Assembly: GCF_026745355.1 (NCBI RefSeq)
Contig: NC_079206.1
Span: 43,779,342-43,843,341, forward strand
DNA: 64,000 bases
Reading direction: 5' to 3'
DNA from: Beta vulgaris subsp. vulgaris
Lineage: Eukaryota > Streptophyta > Magnoliopsida > Caryophyllales > Amaranthaceae
Shown one piece after another: positions 35,925 through 47,867 of this stretch; the stretch's first letter is position 1, and every line of letters starts with the position of its first letter. A program made the position numbers and the translations under genes. The notes below the pieces were generated by a model. The model saw only the letters and a program-made list of their open reading frames with translations. It was not told the origin of the DNA and did no database searches.

Positions 35925-37049
35925 AGTAGGTGATGAAAATGACTACGGAGATAATAGTGACACCGAGGATGAAGAGTTTAGTGATGATCGATTAGGTGAA
36001 ATATTGGAAGGGGCTCCTCACCATTTCAATGAGCGACCACGAGTGTTTGACAGTTTGTCTGAAGCTGATGGGAAATCCCTTTATCCAGGTGTACAAAATA
36101 CACTCAATTAAGTGGGGTTTTAACCTTTTCAACATAAAAGCGAAACATAATTTGACTGATGTAGGCTTCATAGAATTCTTAGAAGCTTTACAAGATATGT
36201 TTCCCGAGGGTAATTTATTATCAAAATCCACTTTTTATGTGAAAAAATCAATATGTCCTTTGGGTTTAGAATATGAGTAGATTAATGCATGTCCGAATGA
36301 TTGCTTGTTGTATCGAAATGAGTAAATTGCCGAACGGGGTTGAGCCTAGGCCAGACGATACGGGTTCTTCTGTGAAAGTGTTGTGGTATCTTCCAATTCT
36401 GCCAAGGTTCAGGAGGCTCTTTTTTATCAAAGAAGATGCAAAGAACATAAGATGGCATGCTCATCGGAGAAATAAAGATGAAACGCTTAGGCATCCAGCA
36501 GTTTCCCTCAATGGAAGGCTATAAATTCCAAATATATCGAATTTGGTTAGGAAGCTAGGAACTTGAGACTTGCATTGTGTACGAACAGAATGGACTCTTA
36601 TGGTACTTTGAGTAGTCAACATAGTACTTGGCTTGTTCTTTTAGTGATATAAAATCTTCTTCTGTGGTTGTGCATGAAACGGAAGTATATTATGTTGTCT
36701 CTCTTAATTTTTGGGCCTAAGCAGCCGAGAAATGATATAGACTTATATCTTGCACCTCTCATCGAAGATCTAAAAAAGATGTGTGACGAAGGTGTTATGG
36801 TGTTTGATGCATATTCTAATGAAAATTTCAGGCTTCGTGCTATGCTATTCTGCACTACAAATGATTATCCTGCTTATGGCAATTTGTTGGGGTATAATGT
36901 CAAAGGAGAAAAGGCATGTCTCATGTAACACCTCGATACTTCTCTCTTTTCAAAATACCTTTTTAATATATAACTTAGAGAATCATCAAAGGATTATCGC
37001 CCGTCTGATAACGTATCGGTTGATTCAGAATTTTGTAGCGAAAAACATA

Positions 37050-37309
37050 CTCCCTCCGCCCCTTAATAGAGTGCTCGTTTCTTTTTTGGACACTATTCAA
37101 AGGTAAAGAAAGCCCTCAAAAAATATTTCTAATATATAAGAAAAAACATAGTCATGTGGGGTCTTGTTTGATTCGTCTCATTACGTACATTAAGAAAATC
37201 AAACTTTTATAAATTTTAGTAATATGAAATTAAAGATATTAACAATACAAAACGTGCATTGACAAATGTACATTGGAGAAATGGGCACTATGTTTAGGGA
37301 CGGAGGGAG
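37050..37309. mobile_element. Stowaway MITE inside the solo LTR
   Basis: 260 bp with TA on both sides (37048-37049, 37310-37311) and inverted ends CTCCCTCCGCCCCTTAATAG / CTCCCTCCGTCCCTAAACAT. Confidence 0.9.
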
Positions 37310-39044
37310 TAATAAATAACTTTAGAATTGAAATTTAATTAACTACAAAGTCAACTCCCCCAACAAAGTCAACGTTAACTCAAAACCAAACCAACTATAA
37401 AGTATATAGAACCAGAGTATAATAAATAAATTAAACTACACAAGCTCTCTAATCCCGAACCCAATGATGCATCATCTTCAAACCTGTAGATGACAATGCA
37501 CTATTGATCTAGATACTGCTCACCAAAATGGATCATCACAGGATCAATAAGTCATAGCCATGATCAACATACACAAACAAAAGCACGTAATCAACAAAGT
37601 TGAGTACTACATAATGAGTAAATAAACAACATAACATGATACTACTATATAACAACAGGAATAAATAATAATATAATAACTTGTAGATAACTCTTACTGA
37701 ACTAAATTCCACCACCAATAATTTAATTACTTTAAATGGAATAGACAATGGAGTTGTCTGACTAAAACCAGCATTCCCTTTGGAAGACGAAATACAGGTG
37801 CAACTCTGTATTCCCATGACCTACGATATCGAGGAACCTTTAAAATAAAAAGGGGAACAATAATCAATTCGATCCCACGAAAGCCATGGGCTACCCATGT
37901 ACTTCAACTCTCTACTAGTCCATACTTTAGACGTACACAAATCTAAAGCTATTGCTATCCACATTTCAGTTTACATGATTTACCATTCATTACTTGTTAT
38001 GACTCACAAGCAATACAAATAATACAATGATCAAACAGTACAACTTCCATATTTATCTTAGGATTATATAAGTCATCACACAACTTAACAAACCAAGATT
38101 AATTAATTCTTTAATCCAATCACCTTATTTTTGAATCTAGACAACAACCAACTACCTTTCAAAGGTATAAACATATCAACTTACCAAATAAGGCCCTCGG
38201 TCCTCATAGAGTAGCGAAATAATAATAAAAAGGGAACAACATGATTCAATCATGATCCATACCAATATATATATTAATTCCCCCATGTGGATTAATAAAA
38301 TAAAGTTTCCAACCATATGCTTGCATCAATCTTCCATACAAACATAATATAATCTCATAAATAACATGTTTCCCACAAGTGCACAAAACATACAAACTCA
38401 ATACAATAGAAATCATATATGAACTCAAAATAGTTCCTATATATTCATGATTTTACATGATTTTCATCCTTAAAACCATGATATTAATCACATCAACACA
38501 TAGGTATGTATGTACCTTGTGTAGACAAATTGGGTGGCTACTTTCACAACTTTAAAAAGTCGCCTCCAACGAATTCTCCGCCTAATAATAATCAACATAA
38601 CCAATAATCAATACTCAAATAATTTTCAGCAACTTTAAAATGTTTTAAACCTCCTTTAAAAGTATTTAAAAATATTTTTCATCATTAAAACTTCAATTAT
38701 CAATACTTCCTAGTATAGTACTACTATACTAGCCATTAGATCCTCAAAACTCTATCGATAATATCCCTTTTTAAAATTCCAGCAACATATAATCTGTTAA
38801 AACTCCCTTTGAACATGCTCAAACATACTTAAAAATTATAAGAATAATCAATTTCATAGTTTATAACATACTACTACGATTTTTCAATCTTTAACACCCT
38901 AAAAATTCATAAAGGTGCGCCGGTGAGGTGGTGATCGGCTGCAGTTGGTGCGTGGCAGTCGGAGGTGAGGCGCAGTGGTTTGATGAGGAGGGGAGATTAC
39001 TTGTGGAAGAAGAAAGCGTTGCTTGGGAAGGAAGAAAGAAAACA

Positions 39045-39045
39045 A

Positions 39046-39083
<38 letters not shown>
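39045..39083. repeat. (AG)n microsatellite
   Basis: Nearly pure AG run in the solo LTR, with one interruption (AAAG). Confidence 0.9.
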
Positions 39084-40652
39084 TAGGGCCAAAATTTCGG
39101 TGAGTGAGGAGAGAGAAAATATTGTGTGGGAAAAAATATGGGTTTAATCGGTTTATATATGTTTTCCTTGTGGGATTAGGAAAAGGTAATTGGGCTCAAA
39201 TAAAGTTTAATGATGAGTAAAATTAGTGTTTGGATCTTCCTACACAACTAGAAGTCCTTTTCCTAATGTAAATAGTGTTTGAGTTCCTCAAGCCCATTTG
39301 AACTCCTTTTTCAAATCCAAAAAGTATTTCAAATGTTTTTCAAAGCATACCTAAACAAAATATTTAACTTCTTTAAATCCTTAAAATAATTTCTTTGACT
39401 TTCAAATAATCAACCTTTTAAATAAATAAATTATTTTAATACTAATTGTATTTAAATATAAATATATATACTAAAATATATTTATAAAATTCATAAATTT
39501 ACGAGGAATTACATATCATTTGTGAGAATGGTATGGAAGCTACACATTTGCCACATTGTGGGAAACATGTCTATATCATTAATAGGCAATTCCTACATAG
39601 TTCTCATCCATATCAAAAGAAAAAAAGCACAATTTAATGGGTTAGTTGCAAATGCTTCAGCTCCTAGGTCGGAAAAGAATTTTATAACCGTGTTAAGGTG
39701 ATGGGCACAATATTTAGTAAAGGGGTTAAACCTTCAAAAGTCGATGATGTAATTTGGAAAAAAGAGTCTCTATTCTTGAGACTTCCTTATTGGAAACACT
39801 TACCAGTTAGATATTATCTCGACGTAATGCATCTTGAAAAAAATGTTTGTGATTCAATATCAGTACTCTGTTGAATATGTCGGGGAAGAATAAGGATGGT
39901 ATGAAGGTTCGTAGAGATATGGAGAAATTTAAGATTCTGCCTAATTTATGGCCAAAGGTTAAGGAAATAGCTAAGAAAGGAAAGGGAACAACAACGTATT
40001 TGCCTCCAGCTTGTTATACATTGTCTAGGCAAGAGAAACGACTATCCTATAAGTGTTTATACGGATATTCATCTAACATGAGAAGACTTGTTTCTATGAC
40101 TGATATGAAATTAATTGGGTTTAAGTCCCATGACTGTCATGTGATGATATAAGTGTTTTTGCCGATTGCAATACGCGTGATTCTTATGAAACATGTCAGG
40201 CTTGCCATCACGAGATTGTGTTCATTTTTCAATACCAAATGCAAAAAGGTACTTGACCCTGATAAGTTGGATATTTTTCAAAATGAGGTGGTGATCACAC
40301 TTTGTCAATTTGAGATGTATTTTCCACCCTTTTTTGACATTATGGTTCACTTAGCCCTTCATTTGGTAAGGGAGATTAAATTGTGTGGCCTTGTGTTTCT
40401 AAGATAGTAATACCCTTTTGAGACACATATGTTCTTTGAAAAAGAAAGTGAGGAATGTTGGATGTAACATGATGTATTCTACTTCCTGCATGAGGATGTT
40501 GGATGTAACATGCTTAAATAGATAATTTTTTTAAAAGATTCAACATATTGTGCGGTTGTTGGCAGAAATCGCAGCAATAGGCAACCTATTACTGCGGTGT
40601 TTACCTAAAATTGCAGGTTTGTGTATTTTTTTAAAATAAAATATACACTTGT

Positions 40653-41977
40653 TGATAAGTGCGTAATACTATATAATTTAATCCCTTAATACTTGGTTAT
40701 TAAATCATATAATGCTATAGTAGATATTAATTCATATGTTTTATATGTATTACTAGTATTTATTATAGTGGGTATCTTGTGACTATTTCTAAGTAACTTT
40801 TTAATACTCCACTAATTGATACTACTATGTTTTGGGCAGGATAGTATATGAACAATCCTAATGTACTTGTTAATGGGAAGCAAAAACCAAGGAAGCCCAT
40901 ATCATATCTAACTAATTGACACGCATCATCTAGAAGACTAAAGAGGAAAATATAATTGCCTTGGATAAGCAGCTCATGTCACGCAAGCCAAGGACAAAAG
41001 AAAGAGAAGATATTTCCTTTCATTAGATTAATACGATGAATCCAAGGAAGGAAAATTGCTAATTCATACACCCGAAATCTCGTACAAGAGATCGTCTCCT
41101 TGGGCAACAAGGAGCAAAAGAACAATTATAAAGAGAGGGGGCAGCAGTGATACAGAGGGGGTGGGGGGGACGAAACAGAACATCAACAACAACCTTGGAC
41201 GGTGGCCGTGGTGGTGGGTCGAGGCGACAATTCAGCGGGTTGCTCCGGGAGATTCTTCATGGTTACTCCTAATTTGGTGATGTTTTCCCTAATTATGAGT
41301 AGCTAATTTCTCAATTCTAGGGCTTAGATGAAACCTTATTAATCTGATTTTATAGTTTAATTGTTTGAGAATTATATTTGGTTTTATGATTGCATAACTC
41401 TAGATACGTTGTTCAATTATTGTTTCTCCATTTACGTTGATAATAATCCTTGTAGGACTATTTATTGGCTTGAATGGTTATCTAATTTACATACTTTGTT
41501 CTTGTAGTCTAAAGTATGATGTTATGCAATGGTTCTTATTGATTTGTGAGTAATTAGTTGAATAATTTATGCTTTGATGGATAGATTATGTCACCTATTT
41601 GTTCATAATATTATTTACGGTAGAGTAATCCGGACTTGTAGTTTAGGTTGCTCAATAAAACTTATAATTCTCGTCCTAATTAACCTATTGGTCATATTAA
41701 TAACGGTGGATTCGACTGTCCTAGAAACCCATTCTTATTGATTGTTGTTCGTATTATTAGTTACTTTCTCAATCTCTCATACTCGTTTATTTAATTCGTA
41801 TTAGTCTTAATAGTTTCGAACCACTTAATCTATCTATTCTTTCGAGTTAATTTAGTAGACTTTAGACTAAGATTTATTCAACGTTCCTGTGGATACGATA
41901 CCCTATATTTATCACTTTCTACTAGAATTTTTCACTTGCAAGAATAGGGATTTATAACTTGCTTAAAATCACTATCA
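40653..41977 (+). repeat. 5' LTR of the Athila-like element
   Basis: 1325 bp, TGATAAGTGCGT...AATCACTATCA. Confidence 0.95.
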
Positions 41978-41983
41978 AGTTTT

Positions 41984-42000
41984 TGGCGCCGTTGCCGGGG
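41984..42000 (+). other. Primer binding site, tRNA-Asp
   Basis: TGGCGCCGTTGCCGGGG is a perfect complement of the 3' end of plant tRNA-Asp(GTC), six bases inside the 5' LTR. Confidence 0.95.
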
Positions 42001-42324
42001 AACGGTATTAGAATATTTCCGTTTATCTGTCTATTATTTTAATTCTTAGTATTGTAGTTATTAGTTTTATTTTTTATATTTACATTCTGCATTTCTTAAA
42101 TCTGATTTTTTTAGTCTAGATTTCCTTTCATAGCTGTCTTCTTATTTTTGTTTCTCTGTTTTTATTGTGTTTTTATTTCTAGCATTGATTTTTAGTTACT
42201 GTGTACTCTGTGCAGACAACTTGATACTACTACTGATTTAATTATACAGCTTGGAGAATCTGCTAAAGTCCAATCTTTCAGGTGTTTTCCATCCAATCTT
42301 TATATTTCTTTGTTTGTTTAGTTT

Positions 42325-44014
42325 ATGTTTGGTCGTAGATCTTTGCCGTGTGATTTAAGACCATATAATTCTGAAATTGAACGCACACTTAGAGAATTAA
42401 GAGCTTTTAAAAGAAATAATATAAGTGGTTGTGATTCGAATAATAAAATCACCATGGGAGATGAAACTAAGCTTAGTGATCATTTCACCCCTGGCACTTA
42501 CACTTCACCAATTGGAAATAGGATGCCTAATGTTGAAGGGAATTTTGAAATCAAACCTCAATATATTCAAATGCTTCCTACTTTTTATGGCCTTGAATCA
42601 GAAAATCCTTATAAGCAGATTGATGCATTTTGGAGGTTTGTTCTACTTTTAGTTTTGCTAATGCTTCTCTTGATGCTATTCGGTTGCGTTTATTTAATTT
42701 TTCTTTAAAAGATAAGGCTAAAGAATGGCTAAATCACAAGCATGTTACTACCTGGGCTCAATTACAAAAAGATTTTTTAAAGAGATTTTATTCAATTGGT
42801 AAATTGAGTGCTATGAAGATTGCTATAACAACTTTTTCTCAAAAGCCTAATGAATTATTTTATGAAGCATGGGAACGGTTTAGTAATTTGTTAAGTGAAT
42901 GCCCACATCATGAGGTTCCTAAATGGCAACTTATACATAGTTTTTATTATGGACTTAATGAGCATAATCAACAAATGGTAGATGCTTCTTGTGGTGGAAA
43001 TTTCATGCAGAAAAATTGTGATGAGGCCTGGGAATTATTTGAGACTTTGAGTGAAAATTCACAACAACATGCTACTTCTAGTACTAGTGCCTCTAATGCA
43101 TCTAGAACTCTAGGGGGTAAGGGAGGAATTTATGAAATATCTCATACTCATGATCTTGTCTATAAAGTAGATGCACTTACTAAGAAAATGGATCAAGTAG
43201 ATCTTTTGAATAAAAAGATAGACCAATTCGTGAATACGAACAATATGCATGTGAATTCCATGAATACGAATGAAGTTTGTATGCTATGTTCTAGTCCTAC
43301 TCACTTATCTCAAAATTGTCCTAATAACTATTCTGAAGTGTCACAGGAACAGGTTCATGCAGCCCAAGGCTTCCCTCCACACAACAATCCATATTCAAAT
43401 ACATATAATCCGGGGTGGAGGAATCATCCTAATTTTTCATGGAAACAACAAAGTGGAGAAGCACAACAAGGACAAAGACTTAACCAAATGGGCCAATCTG
43501 GTATGAATAATAATCCTCCTGGTTATCAACCTCAAAGGTATGCATCTCAAACTTCACAACCTGGCAGTAGCAATTCCGACATGGAAAAAATTATTTCTGC
43601 TTTAGGGACTGTCACTTCTTCTGTTCAGAATATTGAAAATAAGATGCATGTTGTTGATTCACACGCGAGTCCATAGCTAAATTAGAAACTCAAATTGGTC
43701 AGTTAGCTAATGCAATAGGTAAAAGAGATGATGGAAAATTACCTAGTAGTTCTATTGCTAATCCTAAAGGCCTTAATCAAGAACAAACTAAAGCTGTAAT
43801 GGTCTTAAGGAATGGTAAAGAGTTAGATAACAAAATTTCTAACAAGGAAGGTAATAATGACAATGATGAATTAGATAATGTAGAGACTAAAATTGCTGAA
43901 AATAAAGAAAAATCCCCTTCCCCTAAAAATGGTGAATCTGTGATTACAATTCCTTATGAGCCTAGAGTTCCTTATCCTCAAGCTTTAGATGCACTTACCT
44001 TATGGAAAGAATAA
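42325..44014 (+). pseudogene. gag: gag, frameshifted
   Basis: Capsid/nucleocapsid precursor of the element. Starts MFGRRSLPCDLRPYNSEIER; the retrotransposon gag domain spans about 42560-43050 (LPTFYGLESENPYK, LKDKAKEWLNHKHVTTWAQL, FLKRFYSIGKL). A CCHC-type knuckle (CMLCSSPTHLSQNC) is at about 43278-43320, then a Gln/Asn-rich tail. The frame changes at about 42630 (T-run) and 43665. The last part carries LETQIGQLANAIGKR and MVLRNGKELD, which is usual before protease in this lineage. Confidence 0.88.
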
Positions 44015-47000
44015 GTAGAAAGAAGACATTTTAGAGACTTTTAAACATGTTCAAATCAATTTACCTCTTTTGGACGCTATTAAACAAATTCCTGCTTATG
44101 CCAAATTTCTTAAGAATATGTGCACTTATAAAAGGAAATCTAAAGCTCATTGTTCTAAGAAAGTTGTCTTGAGTGAACAAGTAAGTTCTATTTTGCAATT
44201 TGAAAAACACCTAAATTCAAAGATCCTGGAGTTCCTACTATTTCATGTCATATTGGTGATCATAAAATTGAAAAAGCTCTCTTAGATTTAGGGTCAAGTG
44301 TTAATTTGATTCCTTACTCTGTGTATCAGCAATTAGGCTTAGGTGAGCTGCAACCATCTAATTGTACTCTACAATTAGCTGATAGGTCTATCAAAGTTCC
44401 TAGAGGTAGGATTGATGATGTGCTAATTAAGATTGATAAAGGTTTCTTTCCTGTTGATTTTGTAGTGTTAGATATGGAGCCTGGAAACTCATCTAAAAAT
44501 ATTCCAGTAATCTTAGGGCGACCTTTTCTAGCAACTGCTAATGCTACTATTAATTGTAGGTCTGGAGAAATGGATGTTTCTGTTTTAAATATGAGAATCA
44601 AACTTAATATTTTCAAAGCTTCTGCTCACCCCACCTTGGAAAATGAATCTGAGTGTTTCTTTGTTGACTTAATTGATGAACTAGTTGAAGAATCATTACC
44701 CGCTCTTATTACTAGAGATCCGTTAGAAACTAGTATTTCACGTGAAAACTTAAGTTCTCTTAATTTGGGTGATGTGTTAGGAAAATTTTTGTCAATTCTT
44801 AATGACGCTCCTTTGCTTGAAACTTCTTCTTGGGTAGCTAAACATGAACCTTTACCACCTCTTTATGAGTCTCCAGCTATACCATCCATTATTTCTCCTC
44901 CTCAACTTGAGTTAAAAGCTCTTCCATCTACACTCAAGTATGCCTTTTTGGGATCTAATAAGACCTTACCTGTAATTATTTCTTCTCAGTTGTCTAATGA
45001 GCAGGAATCACGACTCATAAAAGTCTTGATTGATCATAAAAAAGCTATAGGGTGGTCAGTGGCTGATTTAAAAGGGATTAGCCCATCTATTTGTATGCAT
45101 AGAATATTTTTAGAAGATAATGCTAAACCTTCTAGAGAAATGCAACGCAGGTTAAATCCACATATGAAAGAAGTTGTTATGAAGGAGGTAGTTAAACTGT
45201 TAGATGCAGGTATTATTTATCCAATTTCTGATAGCCAGTGGGTCAGTCCTGTGCAAGTTGTACCTAAAAAGTCAGGAATCACAGTTGTGGAAAATAGTAA
45301 AGGTGAACTTATTCCTACTAGACAGACTACGGGTTGGAGAGTTTGCATTGATTATCGTAAGTTAAATTCTGCAACTAGGAAAGATCATTTTCCTTTACCT
45401 TTTATTGATCAAATCTTAGAAAAGTTAGCAGGTCAAAGTTATTATTGCTTTCTTGATGGATACTCTGGTTATAATCAATTGGCTATTTATCCTGAAGATC
45501 AGGAGAAAACTACTTTTACATGTCCAGCAGGTACTTTTGCTTTTAGACGCATGCCATTTTTTTATGCAATGCACCATCTACTTTCCAACGATGTATGATG
45601 TCTATTTTTTGTGATATGGTTGATAAGTTTTTAGAAGTGTTCATGGATGATTTTTCTGTATTTGGATCCTCCTTTGATGATTGTTTGAATAACTTGACTG
45701 CTGTTTTAAAAAGGTGTGAAGAGGTAAATCTCATTCTCAGTTGGGAAAAGAGTCATTTCATGGTTAATGAAGGTATTGTCTTGGGTCATAGAATTTCTAA
45801 GAAGGGTATTGAAGTAGATGAAGCTAAAGTTGATCTTATTGCTAATCTCTACTCCTACTTCTGTTAAACATGTTAGATCTTTTCTAGGACATGCAGGTTT
45901 TTACAGGAGATTTATTAAGGATTTCAGTAAGCTTGCTAGACCTCTCACTAATCTCCTTGCTAAAGATACTACATTTTTATTTGATGAGTCATGTGTGGAG
46001 TCTTTTGAAAAGATAAAATCTCTGCTTGTTTCAGCACCTATAGTACAACCCCCTGACTTTTCTTTACCCTTTGAAATTATGTGTGATGCGTCTGACTATG
46101 CTATTGGTGCAGTCCTTGGTCAAAAGGTAAATAAAGTTTCCCATGTAATTTATTATGCTAGTAAAACTCTAACTGATGCCAGAAAAATTATTCTACTACT
46201 GAAAAAGAGTTACTAGCTATTGTGTTTTCACTTGACAAATTTCGCTCTTATCTTTTGTGCTCAAAAGTGATAATCTATTCTGATCATGCAGCTTTAAGGT
46301 ATTTATTATCTAAGAAAGAGTCAAAACCGAGGTTAATTAGGTGGATTTTATTGTTACAAGAATTTGACATCAATAATTAGAGATAAAAAGGGGTCTGAAA
46401 ACTAAGTAGCTGACCACTTATCTAGGATAATTCTTGAACAAAATGCTGACCATTTTCTGCAGGATGATTTCCCAGATGAACATTTGTTTACCGTGTCTCA
46501 TACACGTCTTCCATGGTTTGTGCATATTGTCAATTACCTTGCTACTGGTAAGACTTCTCAATGGTCAAAACAAGAGAAAGATAGGTTCTTTTCGCAGGTT
46601 AAGCATTATTTTTGGGAAGATCCGTACTTATTTAAATATTGTTATGATCAAGTAATTCGTAGATGTGTACCTGAAAGTGAATATCATGATATTTTAACCT
46701 TTTGTCATTCATATGCATGTGGGGGGCATTTTGGGGGGGCGTAGAACCGCTGCTAAAGTCCTTCAAAGTAGTTTTTATTGGCCCACTTTATTCAAAGATG
46801 CACAAAAATTTTTCCTTGCTTGTGATAGATGTCAGAAAACAGGAGCCATATCTCGTCGTAATATGATGCCCCTTACCCCTTTTTTGATTGTTGAGATTTT
46901 TGATGTATGGGGTATAGACTTTATGGGTCCCTTCCCACCCTCTTTTGGCTTCACCTTATATATTAGTTGCGGTAGATTATGTTTCTAAATGGGTTGAAGC

Positions 47001-47809
47001 GAAAGCCACTAAGACAAATGATCACAAAGTAGTAATGGAATTTGTTAAGGATAACATTTTTGCTCGATTTGGTGTTCCTAGAGCACTTATTAGTGATAGG
47101 GGTAGTCATTTTCTTCATCGTTCTTTTGAGTCATTGCTTAAAAAGTATAATGTGACACACAAGGTAGCAACTCCCTACCATCCCCAAACTAGTGGTCAAG
47201 TAGAGGTGTCTAATCGTGAAATAAAATCAATCCTTGAAAAAACAGTTAGGCCTGATAGAAAAGATTGGTCTTTAAGGTTAAATGATGCACTTTGGGCTTA
47301 TCGTACTGCTTTTAAAACCCCGATTGGGATGTCACCGTATAGACTAGTTTATGGAAAGGCTTGTCATCTACCTGTTGAATTAGAACATAAAGCTTTTTGG
47401 GCTACTAAAGCTTTTAATTTTGATATGAAACAAGCTGGTTCTAATCGTCGCCTACAATTAAATGAGCTAGATGAATTGCGTAATGATGCTTATGAAAATG
47501 CTAAGATATATAAGGCTAAAACCAAGGCTTTTCATGATAAAAATATATCTAGAAAATCTTTAACGAAATCAGCAGGTTTGGCTTTATAATTCTAAACTCA
47601 AGTTCTTTCCAGGTAAACTAAGATCTAGGTGGGATGGTCCTTTTGTCGTGAACCAGGTTTTTCCCTCTGGTGCTGTACAGATTTCTGACCCCCGAGATGG
47701 TCGTCTGCTTATGGTTAATGGGCAACGACTGAAGCATGCAGTGTCTAATGATGTTGAGGAAGGACTTATCGAGTCCATCAATCTGGTGGACCCTATATAC
47801 ATCAACTAA
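44015..47809 (+). pseudogene. pol: pol (protease, RT, RNase H, integrase), frameshifted
   Basis: Protease LLDLGSSVNLIPYSVYQQLG (44280-44340). RT: WRVCIDYRKLNSATRKDHFP, then the catalytic FMDDFSVFG at about 45640-45665. RNase H: FEIMCDASDYAIGAVLG, then [11 protein letters not shown]. Integrase: HSYACGGHFGG with CDRCQ (zinc finger), core [50 protein letters not shown]-terminal [13 protein letters not shown] and SRWDGPFVV, stop at 47807. Frame breaks near 43990, 44213, 45562, 45850, 46183, 46736, 46945 and 47570, and stops near 46378-46405. Many lie in homopolymers. No chromodomain follows. Confidence 0.92.
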
Positions 47810-47820
47810 ATCGGATAACT

Positions 47821-47867
47821 AAGTCTAGCTAAAGACTTGAAAACTTAGCGCTCTCTGGGAGGCAGCC
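47821..47867 (+). promoter_or_regulatory. Conserved post-pol hairpin and 20-nt motif
   Basis: Starts 11 nt after the pol stop. AAGTC/GACTT stem (47821-47825, 47834-47838), 9-nt spacer, then GCGCTCTCTGGGAGGCAGCC (47848-47867). The motif begins 38 nt after the stop; in the third element the distance is 39 nt. Confidence 0.65.

Larger units (their letters stand above)
36924..39513. mobile_element. Solo LTR, probably Ty3/gypsy chromovirus type
   Basis: 2590 bp starting TGTAACACCTCG and ending CGAGGAATTACA, flanked by TCTCA (36919-36923) and TATCA (39514-39518), a 5-bp duplication with one change. No second LTR, primer site or coding region lies between, so it is read as a solo LTR left by LTR-LTR recombination. 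The TGTAACACC...TTACA termini are common in Tekay/Del-type elements; that placement is inference. It contains a Stowaway MITE and an (AG)n tract. Confidence 0.75.
35450..40500 (+). pseudogene. TNP2-like CACTA transposase, broken
   Basis: N-terminal transposase-associated part at 35455-35680 (GVNEFCKRAIEH, then RTIRDHIIRRGF), an acidic stretch and LYPG at 35860-36090, then FIEFLEALQDMFPEGN, LPILPRFRRLFFI, LLIFGPKQPRNDIDLYLAPL and NDYPAYGNLLGYNVKGEKAC (to 36923). It resumes at 39519 with ICENGMEATHLPHCGKHV, LPYWKHLPVRYYLDVMHLEK, TYLPPACYTLSRQEKR, KLIGFKSHDCHVM and HLALHLVREIKLCGLVFLR. This is the order of the TNP2 (transposase_21) family. Broken by the 122-bp duplication, at least four frameshifts or stops and the solo LTR. 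The reading frame closes exactly across the LTR when one 5-bp target copy is removed. Confidence 0.88.

Noticed and set aside
38965..39147. 60-codon frame with RERERERE
   Set aside because: Reading of an (AG)n microsatellite in the solo LTR.
36924..39513. Complete LTR retrotransposon or DNA transposon with TGTAACACC ends
   Set aside because: No second LTR, PBS, PPT or coding region; the inverted ends are only as long as LTR termini and the TSD is 5 bp, so a solo LTR fits better.
41984..42000. tRNA-Asp gene fragment
   Set aside because: Only the 3' 17 nt are complementary, beside an LTR; it is a primer binding site, not a tRNA gene.
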